64,000 nucleotides of DNA from Sinomicrobium oceani. GTDB taxonomy: Bacteria; Bacteroidota; Bacteroidia; Flavobacteriales; Flavobacteriaceae. Within the stretch, counting starts at the first letter, position 1; every line of letters begins with the position of its first letter. The translations under genes were made by a program, and so were the position numbers. The notes under the pieces were generated by a model. The model saw nothing but the letters and a program-made list of their open reading frames with translations, was not told the DNA's origin and searched no databases. The DNA lies in contig NZ_FPJE01000009.1 in the NCBI RefSeq assembly GCF_900119185.1, positions 62,001 through 126,000 of the forward strand. Reading direction: 5' to 3'. Positions 1-6,559 of the stretch are shown piece after piece.

Positions 1-12
1 AAACCACCAAAC

Positions 13-447
13 TCACCTCAGGTCGAGTTGTTTTTCTGCTTTGGCAATGCTTTCCTGCATGAGATCCCTCATTTCGTAGACTTCGGTTTTCTCTTCTTTC
101 AGGATCTCTATTTTGGCTTGCAGTTCTTCGGGCTCACTGTTTTTCGGGTCGAATTCGCCATAGGGGAATTTCTCACTGAAATCTTTCATCCAGTCCATCA
201 TGGCTTTGTGAGACAGCTGCAGGCTATCCAGGATACCCTGATAGTTTCGGGTAGTATCGTTTTGTTTTTTCAGCGCTTCTGCGAGGGTATTGAGTTTTCC
301 CATTTCGGGCATCACTTCGTCGTGTACGGCAATGACCTCATCGAAGAGTTTGTTGTATTCTTTTGTTTCCGGCGAAGGCTTGTCGTTACATGCCGTTAGG
401 GCTATACAGATCGTAAACCATAGGGTGGATAACCTTAAATATCTCAT
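13..447 (-). CDS. Small coiled-coil lipoprotein, function unknown
   Basis: The 144-residue product starts with a hydrophobic signal ending in the lipobox ALTAC (Cys20), so it should be a lipid-anchored envelope protein. The rest is highly charged, without other cysteines, and rich in Glu/Lys/Leu spaced as in long helices (about residues 40-140), which suggests a coiled coil. Similar flavobacterial proteins are sometimes labelled 'viral A-type inclusion protein' only because of coil similarity; I assign no function. It lies about 110 bases downstream of the small CxNKDKP protein gene on the same strand and may share its transcript. Confidence 0.75.
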   Translation of the reverse strand: MRYLRLSTLWFTICIALTACNDKPSPETKEYNKLFDEVIAVHDEVMPEMGKLNTLAEALKKQNDTTRNYQGILDSLQLSHKAMMDWMKDFSEKFPYGEFDPKNSEPEELQAKIEILKEEKTEVYEMRDLMQESIAKAEKQLDLR

Positions 448-556
448 GATGTTAAGTTTTTTGATGGAAGGTTGCGAAATAAAGGCATGGCCGGTTTTCG
501 TAAAATTCCTGGAAATAAAATAATTGTGGTGCTCCCTGATCAGGGCAAAAAAAGAC

Positions 557-919
557 TTAACGTAATGAAATGGGCGGTTTTAACGGACTGCCTCCCTGCG
601 GTGAAGTGTAATATTCGGGAGCGTACAGCGGATTTGTGTATTGAACTGCTGTAAAAGATATGGCTTCCGGAGCTTCTTCTGTTTGTTGATAAAACAGGAT
701 CTGGTGCTCAAATTTCAGAGCGGGTTTGTCCTGCCGGTCATCTTCAACCTCTTTTACGGCTTTCATAAGATAGCATTTTCCATAACACTGCAATTGCGGT
801 TTATCTTTATTGATGCAAAGTACCCGGGAAATATAATCGTAATTGGCAGCGTATTCCAGGAACGGAAAAGCTGGCCGCAGACAAATGAACAGTGCTATGA
901 GGAGAAAAGCGTTCTTCAC
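557..919 (-). CDS. Small secreted Cys-containing protein with CxNKDKPxxxCxGKC motif
   Basis: This 120-residue protein has an N-terminal hydrophobic segment (residues 1-20) followed by a cluster CINKDKPQLQCYGKC with cysteines at 35, 45 and 49. That spacing is a conserved signature I associate with short Bacteroidota proteins of unknown role; three cysteines near two lysine-rich turns could bind a metal or form a disulfide, but this is inference. The tail is Pro/Ser rich. The start is a GTG at 917-919, chosen because the family begins with a hydrophobic segment just before the EYxxNYDYI stretch. It sits upstream of the lipoprotein gene at 13-447 on the same strand. Confidence 0.65.
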   Translation of the reverse strand: MKNAFLLIALFICLRPAFPFLEYAANYDYISRVLCINKDKPQLQCYGKCYLMKAVKEVEDDRQDKPALKFEHQILFYQQTEEAPEAISFTAVQYTNPLYAPEYYTSPQGGSPLKPPISLR

Positions 920-923
920 GCCG

Positions 924-931
924 CAAAAATA
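924..931 (-). promoter_or_regulatory. Possible -7 box (TATTTTTG)
   Basis: The minus strand reads TATTTTTG, an 8/8 match to the Bacteroidota -7 consensus TAnnTTTG. Transcription would start almost on the GTG at 919, so the message would be nearly leaderless; no clear -33 element was found, so this is tentative. Confidence 0.3.
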
Positions 932-971
932 ATCAAATGTTGCGATGTAACCACGCTGCGATGTGTTAAAA

Positions 972-1499
972 TCATAAAGTCTCAGGGGTGGGCAACTTTA
1001 TTTGCCTGGTGATTTCATAAAGTGCAATTCCGGTAGCCTGTATGACGTTCATACTGCTGTTGTTGCCGAACATTTCGATGTGTATGGCATGGTCGGACGC
1101 TTGTATGATTTCAGGGGATACCCCGGAACTTTCATTTCCGATAACCAGGGCGATCTTTTGAAAGGGGGCAAAATCGAACCGGCTTACCGGGATACTTTGA
1201 TCTGTAATTTCGAGGGAGATGATGGAGTAGCCTTCCGTTTTGAGTAGTTCCAGGGTTTGAAGCGTGTCCCCGGTGTAGGTGTACGATACGTATTTGTCTG
1301 CTGCGCGGGCGGTCTTTTTCATTCTCGGCGAAGAAAATACCGGGGGACGGGCACCGCAGAAACGGATCTCCTGTACACCGAAGGCTTCGGCGATACGAAA
1401 GAGTGCCCCGATGTTGGCCGGTCCGGTAAGGTTGTCGCAGACCATCGTAAGGGGAAAATGCTTTTGCTGAAAATAATGGTCCTGGTGTGTGAGCTGCAT
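972..1499 (-). CDS. TrmH/SpoU-family RNA methyltransferase
   Basis: The 175-residue product is a SPOUT-class 2'-O-ribose methyltransferase acting on tRNA or rRNA. All three SpoU motifs are visible: NIGALFR at residues 29-35, LVIGNESSGV at 118-127 and SSMNVIQATGIAL at 148-160, the last two forming the knotted SAM site. I place the start at the ATG at 1497-1499; the open frame continues to 1718 but that extension lies inside the DUF4159 gene and looks like nonsense. There is no separate RNA-binding N-terminal domain, so the protein is close to the minimal catalytic unit. The gene begins four bases after the DUF4159 stop codon and is the last of an rsmE-DUF4159-TrmH operon. The RNA substrate cannot be told from sequence. 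Confidence 0.9.
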   Translation of the reverse strand: MQLTHQDHYFQQKHFPLTMVCDNLTGPANIGALFRIAEAFGVQEIRFCGARPPVFSSPRMKKTARAADKYVSYTYTGDTLQTLELLKTEGYSIISLEITDQSIPVSRFDFAPFQKIALVIGNESSGVSPEIIQASDHAIHIEMFGNNSSMNVIQATGIALYEITRQIKLPTPETL

Positions 1500-1503
1500 T
1501 TTT

Positions 1504-2172
1504 TTAATTCTCAAAGACGTATTGTATAATATTGGCTCCCATTTGGAGCGCTTTCCGGCGAACTTCTTCCGGGTCGTTGTGTACTTCGGGGTCTTCCCAG
1601 CCATCGCCGAGGTCCGACTCGAAGGTGAACAGGAATACAAGCCTTCCTTCGTGGAAATATCCGAAGGCTTCCGGACGTTTGTTGTCGTGTTCGTGTATTT
1701 TGGGCAGTCCGTCTGCAAAGGTGAACTTCTGATGAAACAGGGGATGATTTACCGGGATCTCCGACCATTCTTTATCCGGAAAAACTTTTTTCATCTCTTT
1801 TTCGAGGTAGGGACGCATACCGTAATTATCGTCCACATGGAGAAATCCGCCCGACAGCAGATAGTTTCTCAGGTTTTCGGCTTCGGCTTCGGAAAAGAAA
1901 ACATTGCCATGCCCGGTCATGTGCAGAAAGGGATACTGAAACAGGTCTGTACTTCCGACTTCTACCGTCTGGGGTTTCGGGTTCATCCCGGTGCCTATCT
2001 GCTTATTGCAGAAATCGATAAGGTTGGGTAGTGAAGTAGGATTGGCATACCAGTCGCCGCCGCCGCCGTATTTGAGTACGGCAATATCCTGTGCGTAATT
2101 ATGGGCGCACATCAGGAAAAGCAGGAGGTAAACAATTCTTTTCATGGTATTGCTGGTATTTGTCGGGGTCAT
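1504..2172 (-). CDS. DUF4159 domain protein, exported
   Basis: The 222-residue protein carries an N-terminal signal sequence (MKRIVYLLLFLMCAHNYAQ) and then one DUF4159 domain, recognisable from the DWYAN, GHGNVFF, LRNYLLSGGFLHVDD and NHPLFH stretches. The fold is related to glutamine-amidotransferase-like proteins and members are often membrane-associated; the activity is unknown. The first ATG (2172) overlaps the rsmE stop codon as ATGA, which suggests translational coupling, while an in-frame ATG at 2145 gives a more typical signal peptide; either may be used. It is the middle gene of an operon with two RNA methyltransferases, an arrangement kept in many Flavobacteriia without an obvious functional reason. 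Confidence 0.85.
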   Translation of the reverse strand: MTPTNTSNTMKRIVYLLLFLMCAHNYAQDIAVLKYGGGGDWYANPTSLPNLIDFCNKQIGTGMNPKPQTVEVGSTDLFQYPFLHMTGHGNVFFSEAEAENLRNYLLSGGFLHVDDNYGMRPYLEKEMKKVFPDKEWSEIPVNHPLFHQKFTFADGLPKIHEHDNKRPEAFGYFHEGRLVFLFTFESDLGDGWEDPEVHNDPEEVRRKALQMGANIIQYVFEN

Positions 2173-2882
2173 GTTGTAAGGTTCATGAGGGCCACCGTAT
2201 GGCAGGCTACTACGGCGGCCGTCTCTGTGCGCAACCGGGTATTGCCCAAAGATACGGGAATATATCCTTTGTCAAGAGCCATGCCGATCTCCCTTACCGA
2301 AAAGTCACCTTCCGGACCGATGAGTATGGTAGTTTCCGTTCCGGGAACGATTTTTTCCTTGAGCAGGTACCGTTCTTCACCTTCTTCGCAATGCGCTATA
2401 CAATGTTGTCCGGGAGTTTGCTGTTGCAGAAAAGATTCGAGCGAAACAGCCGGGTTCAGCCTGGGCATAAAAGCGGATAGCGATTGTTTCATGGCAGATT
2501 GCAGGATTTTTTCCAGGCGTTCCGGTTTAACCACGGTTCTTTCGGAATGATCACAGATTACCGGAGTAATCTCATCAACGCCTATTTCCGTAGCTTTTTC
2601 GAGGAACCACTCGTACCTGTCGTTCATTTTGGTAGGGGCCACGGCCAGGTGAATGTAGTAATTACGACCTTCCTGCCGGCTTTTTTCCGTGAGCAGAACC
2701 GTGCAGTGGCGTATGTCCGCAACCGTTATTTCGGCTTTAAAGATCCATCCTTTTCCGTTAGTCAGATAGATGTGATCTCCTTCGGTTTTTCGCAATACCC
2801 GGATAATGTGCCTGCTTTCTTCCTTGTCGAACGTGAAACGTTTCTTTTCTTCATTGAGGTCCGGACTGTAAAATAGGTTCAT
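2169..2882 (-). CDS. rsmE: 16S rRNA m3U1498 methyltransferase RsmE
   Basis: The 237-residue protein methylates N3 of U1498 in helix 44 of 16S rRNA. It has the family layout: an N-terminal PUA-like RNA-binding domain (about 1-75, with HIIRVLRKTEGD) and a C-terminal SPOUT domain with LIGPEGDFS and LGNTRLRTETAAVVA near the knot. Length is normal for the family. It is the first gene of the operon with DUF4159 and TrmH, and its stop overlaps the next start by four bases. The ATG at 2880-2882 is the only reasonable start. Confidence 0.95.
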   Translation of the reverse strand: MNLFYSPDLNEEKKRFTFDKEESRHIIRVLRKTEGDHIYLTNGKGWIFKAEITVADIRHCTVLLTEKSRQEGRNYYIHLAVAPTKMNDRYEWFLEKATEIGVDEITPVICDHSERTVVKPERLEKILQSAMKQSLSAFMPRLNPAVSLESFLQQQTPGQHCIAHCEEGEERYLLKEKIVPGTETTILIGPEGDFSVREIGMALDKGYIPVSLGNTRLRTETAAVVACHTVALMNLTT

Positions 2883-2949
2883 AAGCGCAAACTATACTGA
2901 TTCGTGCGAATATATAAATTATTGCCGCAAGTACAGGTCGATAAAGGGC

Positions 2950-3471
2950 TTATCTGATCTTTTTGATGTAAATGATTTCTTTGACCTCTGCATGATCAAT
3001 TCCGGATTTTCCCGTTCCGTAACCTTCGAAACCTTGTTCTTCGATGATACGGCGGGTGACGGATGCGTTATCGAAAGCACGTACGATAAGGGCGTCGTGT
3101 TTTTTCTGAAATGCGATCTCTTCGGAACGGCGTAGTATTTCGGGGAGACCTCTGCCGGATGCATCGTGAAGCAACCTGTGGATTAGGAGGGGGCGGTCAC
3201 TGTTTTCGGGCTGTTGTTCGGGAAGGAGCATGGAAACCAGTTCGGCAGATGCCAGGGGCTGAGCGCCTTCAAAAGCCATGAGCATTTGCCTGGAAAAATC
3301 ATTGTGACGCCTGACCAGGGCTTCCGGAGCATAATTCTCGTCTATGTACTTTTTAATTTCAGGGTAATCGGTATGATCTTCAAAAAGTCGTTCAAAATGT
3401 TTTCTGGTATGTGTAATGACCCATTGTGTATGATCTTCGGTAAAAACGGCATATTTTACGGATATGGACAT
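2950..3471 (-). CDS. Divergent GNAT-like protein
   Basis: The 173-residue protein has a weak GNAT acetyltransferase pattern: a first helix-rich half, a central strand region (QPLASAELVSML), a degenerate acetyl-CoA loop (DASGRGLPEIL) and a closing segment ending in IIEEQGFEGYG that matches the usual 'N...Y.k.GF' end of GNAT domains. The canonical Q/RxxGxG/A loop is altered to DASGRG, so acetyl-CoA binding is uncertain. It starts ten bases after the DUF983 stop codon on the same strand, so both are probably co-transcribed. No substrate can be proposed. Confidence 0.6.
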   Translation of the reverse strand: MSISVKYAVFTEDHTQWVITHTRKHFERLFEDHTDYPEIKKYIDENYAPEALVRRHNDFSRQMLMAFEGAQPLASAELVSMLLPEQQPENSDRPLLIHRLLHDASGRGLPEILRRSEEIAFQKKHDALIVRAFDNASVTRRIIEEQGFEGYGTGKSGIDHAEVKEIIYIKKIR

Positions 3472-3481
3472 AAAATTTTTT

Positions 3482-3862
3482 TTAAGGTTCTACTCCGGGC
3501 TGTTCCGCAGTGTTCTTTTTCCGGAACATATAGAGCCATATGGTACGCGACAATCGGAAATTGAATGTGCTGGAGACCAGGGCTACGACCATTATAATAA
3601 AAAAAATGGAGATGTTTCCCAAATGAAATATAAATTTACCAAGAATGAGAATGGCGATCATTTCTGCGATAGTAAGGGCATAGCTGACATACATTGCCCC
3701 GAAAAAATAACCCGGTTCCTGGACAAAATTGTAACCGCAATGACTGCATTTCCTATGCATTTTGGGCATGCGGAAAAGCAGAGGGTTTCCGCTGGATTCG
3801 AAAATATCTCCTTTTTCACAATTTGGACATTTCTCTTTAAGGACATTAGGAAGGACGGCCAT
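3482..3862 (-). CDS. DUF983 membrane protein with zinc ribbon
   Basis: The 126-residue protein combines an N-terminal zinc ribbon (CPNC at 12-15 and CSHC at 39-42) with two membrane helices (about 52-76 and 82-102), the DUF983 pattern. Function is unknown for the family. Length is normal. It is divergent from the AraC-type gene across about 170 bases and lies upstream of the GNAT-like gene, probably in one operon. A near-consensus CATATTTG box on the minus strand about 25 bases before the start may be its -7 element. Confidence 0.85.
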   Translation of the reverse strand: MAVLPNVLKEKCPNCEKGDIFESSGNPLLFRMPKMHRKCSHCGYNFVQEPGYFFGAMYVSYALTIAEMIAILILGKFIFHLGNISIFFIIMVVALVSSTFNFRLSRTIWLYMFRKKNTAEQPGVEP

Positions 3863-3942
3863 AGCGATTTTATTTGTAATTGACAGTGCAAATATGGTGA
3901 GGATACGTAGATTATAGATTAGACTTTTTACCCTTTAATTTG

Positions 3943-3950
3943 TACTTTTG
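3943..3950 (+). promoter_or_regulatory. Probable -7 box for the AraC-type gene
   Basis: TACTTTTG matches the Bacteroidota -7 consensus TAnnTTTG in all fixed positions. It would give a leader of about 75 bases before the ATG at 4034 and leaves a competing upstream GTG (3959) almost at the 5' end, which argues for 4034. Confidence 0.5.
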
Positions 3951-4033
3951 GGACATGGGTGGTGATCCGGTCGTCGTTTTTTGTAAAGAAACCCCTGACT
4001 TTTGGAAAAGGGTTCGCCGGTAAAAGAAAACAA

Positions 4034-4909
4034 ATGAGAACTATTCAGGTATTGCATATAGGGGAGTTCGGCAAGCAGAAGGATTATCCGTATTTTTACA
4101 GTAATACCTTCAAAGCGCATTCCGGGAGTTTCCATGAAGCGATTACCATTCCTCATAAACACGACTTTTTTGTATTGGTATTGTTTACCAAAGGGCATGG
4201 TACGCATGAGATCGATTTTCATTCGTACCCGATACGGCCGGGGAGTGTTTTTTTCATGTATCCGGGACAGACACATCACTGGGAGTTTTCGGAAGATACC
4301 GACGGATACGTGTTTTTTCACACCCAGGAGTTTTACGAATTTCAATATACCGATCGTTCCATACACAGCTTCCCGTTTTACTACTCGGCGCAAAACCCGC
4401 CCTGTCTGTACCCGGAAAAAGCGGAGCTGAAGAGGCTTACGGATCTCTTCAGCGGTATTTACACGGAATACCGGGGTGCGGATTTTATGAAAATGCAACG
4501 CATAGGCAGTCTGCTGGATCTTTTGTATATAGAGTTGAGCCGGATGTACCTGGGGAAGAATACTGTAGAAAGTCCTGTGCCGGCCGTATACACTCGAAAG
4601 ATAAGAATACTGGAGACTTTAATAGAGCGGTATTATGTGTCAGAGAAAGCGCCATCGTTTTATGCGGAGAAAATGCATGTCAGTGCCAAACATCTCAATC
4701 GTATGGTAAAAACATCACTCCGGAAAACGACATCCGATCTTATTGCAGAACGTGTTATTCTCGAGGCTAAACGCCTGTTGGTACATTCTCCGCATTCTTT
4801 TACGGAAACCGCCAGGGAACTGGGATATGAAGATTATGCCTATTTTTCCCGTATTTTCAAGCAAAAAACAGGGGTTACCCCATCAGAATTCGTAGGCCGG
4901 TATCAATAA
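4034..4909 (+). CDS. AraC-family transcriptional regulator
   Basis: The 291-residue product has an N-terminal cupin-like ligand domain (about 1-145, with IPHKHDFFVLVLFTKG and a histidine-rich PGQTHHWEF) and a C-terminal double helix-turn-helix (about 185-290) ending in the AraC signature LGYEDYAYFSRIFKQKTGVTPSEF. I start it at the ATG at 4034; an in-frame GTG at 3959 would add 25 basic residues before the cupin domain. Its target is unknown. It is convergent with the small double-glycine peptide gene, sharing the terminator region between them, and divergent from DUF983. Confidence 0.88.
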   Translation: MRTIQVLHIGEFGKQKDYPYFYSNTFKAHSGSFHEAITIPHKHDFFVLVLFTKGHGTHEIDFHSYPIRPGSVFFMYPGQTHHWEFSEDTDGYVFFHTQEFYEFQYTDRSIHSFPFYYSAQNPPCLYPEKAELKRLTDLFSGIYTEYRGADFMKMQRIGSLLDLLYIELSRMYLGKNTVESPVPAVYTRKIRILETLIERYYVSEKAPSFYAEKMHVSAKHLNRMVKTSLRKTTSDLIAERVILEAKRLLVHSPHSFTETARELGYEDYAYFSRIFKQKTGVTPSEFVGRYQ

Positions 4910-4930
4910 ATACATCCTGAAACTATTAAA

Positions 4931-4961
4931 AAATCCCCCTGGATTTTATGCAAGGGGATTT
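4931..4961. terminator. Hairpin terminator between convergent genes
   Basis: AAATCCCC (4931-4938) pairs with GGGGATTT (4954-4961) around a 15-base loop. On the minus strand the stem is followed by a run of T, as expected for the end of the peptide gene; on the plus strand the T run is weak, so it may serve the AraC-type gene only partly. Confidence 0.7.
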
Positions 4962-4989
4962 CAATGTACTTGATCATGTGATCCGTTGT

Positions 4990-5178
4990 TTAGAGTGGTA
5001 AAAGCTGGCACTCCCGTTCTGCACATTGCAAACCGTATTCGGAGCATGTGGGCGGCGGGCATTCTCCCCATGGGTCGGGACAGGGAACGGGAACGATACA
5101 TTGTTTTTTTCCGCCTTTGATGTTTTGTTGCTGAGTTTTGCTCAACGGCGTACCAAGATTAAGAATCAGTTTTTTCAT
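4990..5178 (-). CDS. Double-glycine leader peptide, Cys/Pro-rich core (bacteriocin-like)
   Basis: The 62-residue product has a 23-residue leader, MKKLILNLGTPLSKTQQQN then IKGG, of the double-glycine type cleaved by C39 peptidases in bacteriocin and RiPP export, and a 39-residue core with six cysteines and eight prolines (motifs VPVPCPDP, ECPPPTC, AERECQLLPL). Leaders of the form MKKLxLNLGxxLSKxEQKxIKGG are frequent in small Bacteroidota peptides called bacteriocin-like. The core has no obvious lanthipeptide Ser/Thr richness, so disulfides are more likely than lanthionines. No transporter, peptidase or modifying enzyme gene is nearby, so it must use machinery encoded elsewhere or be an orphan. 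It has its own terminator and a structured upstream region. A real gene is likely from the leader; its function is unknown. Confidence 0.75.
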   Translation of the reverse strand: MKKLILNLGTPLSKTQQQNIKGGKKQCIVPVPCPDPWGECPPPTCSEYGLQCAERECQLLPL

Positions 5179-5207
5179 GGTGATAAAGTTTGAGTTAAGA
5201 AGTATTG

Positions 5208-5233
5208 CCCCGAACCTTTAGAGACACTCGGGG
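5208..5233 (-). promoter_or_regulatory. GC-rich hairpin in the peptide gene leader
   Basis: CCCCGA (5208-5213) pairs with TCGGGG (5228-5233) around a 14-base loop, about 30 bases upstream of the peptide start codon. It would form in the 5' leader of the mRNA; a regulatory role is inference. Confidence 0.35.
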
Positions 5234-5299
5234 AATGTGTCCGTAGTATGTTTCGGGACCACTGTGCGTGACAGAATTGAATTTTCGGAATATCATGAT

Positions 5300-5327
5300 G
5301 TACCGTAAGTTTTGGGACTTATGGTAC
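5300..5327. promoter_or_regulatory. Palindrome upstream of the peptide gene
   Basis: GTACCGTAAG (5300-5309) and CTTATGGTAC (5318-5327) are inverted repeats (10 pairs, one G-T) separated by eight bases, in an AT-rich region 120 bases upstream of the peptide gene. It is not followed by a T run, so an operator is more likely than a terminator. Confidence 0.4.
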
Positions 5328-5393
5328 GTAAGATACAAAAAAATATGATGTATTTCTTTAAGAGGCTAAAAAAGAGGGGTTAAGACGGAATGG

Positions 5394-6416
5394 TCAGACT
5401 TTAAACCTGGCCTTTGCGGTAACATGATGCCCGGAGAAATCTTTTTCCCGGTATTTGAGGTAGCCCGTAATACCTATCATAGCAGCGTTGTCTGTAGTGT
5501 ATTCGAACTTGGGGATAAAAGTCTTCCAGCCGTATTTTTTTTCTCCCGCTTTCAGGGCTTCCCGGATTCCTGAATTTGCAGAAACTCCACCGCCTATGGC
5601 AATTTGTTTTATTCCGGTTTCCTTTACGGCCTTCCGGAGTTTATCCATCAGGATATTCACGATGGTGTACTGGATGGAAGCACAGATGTCTTTCAGGTTT
5701 TCCCCGATAAAGCCGGGGTCTTCCGCGGTGTGTTTCTGTACGAAATACAGTATGGATGTCTTGAGGCCGCTGAAACTGAAATTGAGTCCCTCCACTTTGG
5801 GTTTCGGGAAACGAAACGCCCCGGGGTTGCCTTCCCTGGCATTTTTATCTATAAGCGGTCCTCCCGGATAGGGGAGTCCGAGTATTTTGGCGCTTTTGTC
5901 GAAAGCCTCACCTACGGCATCGTCTATGGTTTCTCCGATCACTGTCATGTCAAAATAGCTGTCTACCCGGATAATCTGGGTGTGACCACCACTGATGGTC
6001 ATGGCCAGGAAGGGGAACGAAGGTTTGTCAAAACCATCCTCGTCTATAAAGTGGGCGAGGATATGGGCCTGCATGTGGTTTACTTCGATAAGGGGGATTT
6101 GCAGTCCCAGTGCGAGGGATTTGGCAAACGAAGTGCCGACGAGCAACGACCCCAATAAGCCGGGACCGCTGGTAAAAGCTATGGCGGATAACTCTTTTTT
6201 CCCGATATTTGCTTTGTCAAGGGCCATGTGTACGACAGGAACAATGTTTTGCTGGTGTGCCCGCGATGCAAGTTCGGGAACCACTCCGCCGTATTCTTCG
6301 TGAATTTTCTGGGTAGCAACAACATTACTCAGAACTTTTCCGTTAAGTAAAACGGCGGCAGAAGTGTCGTCGCAGGAAGATTCTATGGCCAGAATGTATG
6401 TTTTTTGCTCCTTCAT
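5394..6416 (-). CDS. tsaD: tRNA threonylcarbamoyladenosine transferase subunit TsaD
   Basis: TsaD joins threonylcarbamoyl to A37 of ANN-decoding tRNAs together with TsaB and TsaE. The 340-residue product shows the family signature: ESSCDDT at 12-18, the metal-binding HMQAH at 114-118, SGGHTQ near 140, and DDAVGEAFDK in the nucleotide fold. I use the ATG at 6414-6416, since the reading frame upstream to 6497 lacks family similarity and crosses the promoter. It is divergent from tamB, a conserved pairing in Flavobacteriia. Confidence 0.96.
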   Translation of the reverse strand: MKEQKTYILAIESSCDDTSAAVLLNGKVLSNVVATQKIHEEYGGVVPELASRAHQQNIVPVVHMALDKANIGKKELSAIAFTSGPGLLGSLLVGTSFAKSLALGLQIPLIEVNHMQAHILAHFIDEDGFDKPSFPFLAMTISGGHTQIIRVDSYFDMTVIGETIDDAVGEAFDKSAKILGLPYPGGPLIDKNAREGNPGAFRFPKPKVEGLNFSFSGLKTSILYFVQKHTAEDPGFIGENLKDICASIQYTIVNILMDKLRKAVKETGIKQIAIGGGVSANSGIREALKAGEKKYGWKTFIPKFEYTTDNAAMIGITGYLKYREKDFSGHHVTAKARFKV

Positions 6417-6451
6417 CTGTACTTTTTTCAAAAAAATAAAGTTATCCGGTG

Positions 6452-6459
6452 CAAAGGTA
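6452..6459 (-). promoter_or_regulatory. -7 box of the tsaD promoter
   Basis: The minus strand reads TACCTTTG, a full match to TAnnTTTG, placed so that transcription would begin about 30 bases before the tsaD ATG. No clear TTG -33 box is seen. It confirms 6416 as the start, because the longer frame begins upstream of this promoter. Confidence 0.55.
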
Positions 6460-6559
6460 GGCATTTTGTCCGTTGTTTCGCTAACCGACCCGATCACAGG
6501 TGGTCAGCCTGAAGTCCGTATTTCATAACCGGTTAATGTAGTCTGGGCATATCAGAAAG

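Noticed and set aside
534-545. Palindrome CCCTGATCAGGG between the two small protein genes
   Set aside because: Only four base pairs around a four-base loop with the T-run on the wrong side; too short to support a terminator or operator.
1500-1718. Longer N-terminus for the TrmH gene
   Set aside because: The added part lies in the DUF4159 coding sequence in another frame and has no SpoU similarity; the ATG at 1499 starts the true domain.
4990-5178. Lanthipeptide or lasso peptide gene cluster
   Set aside because: The core has very few Ser/Thr and no cyclase, dehydratase or transporter gene is nearby.
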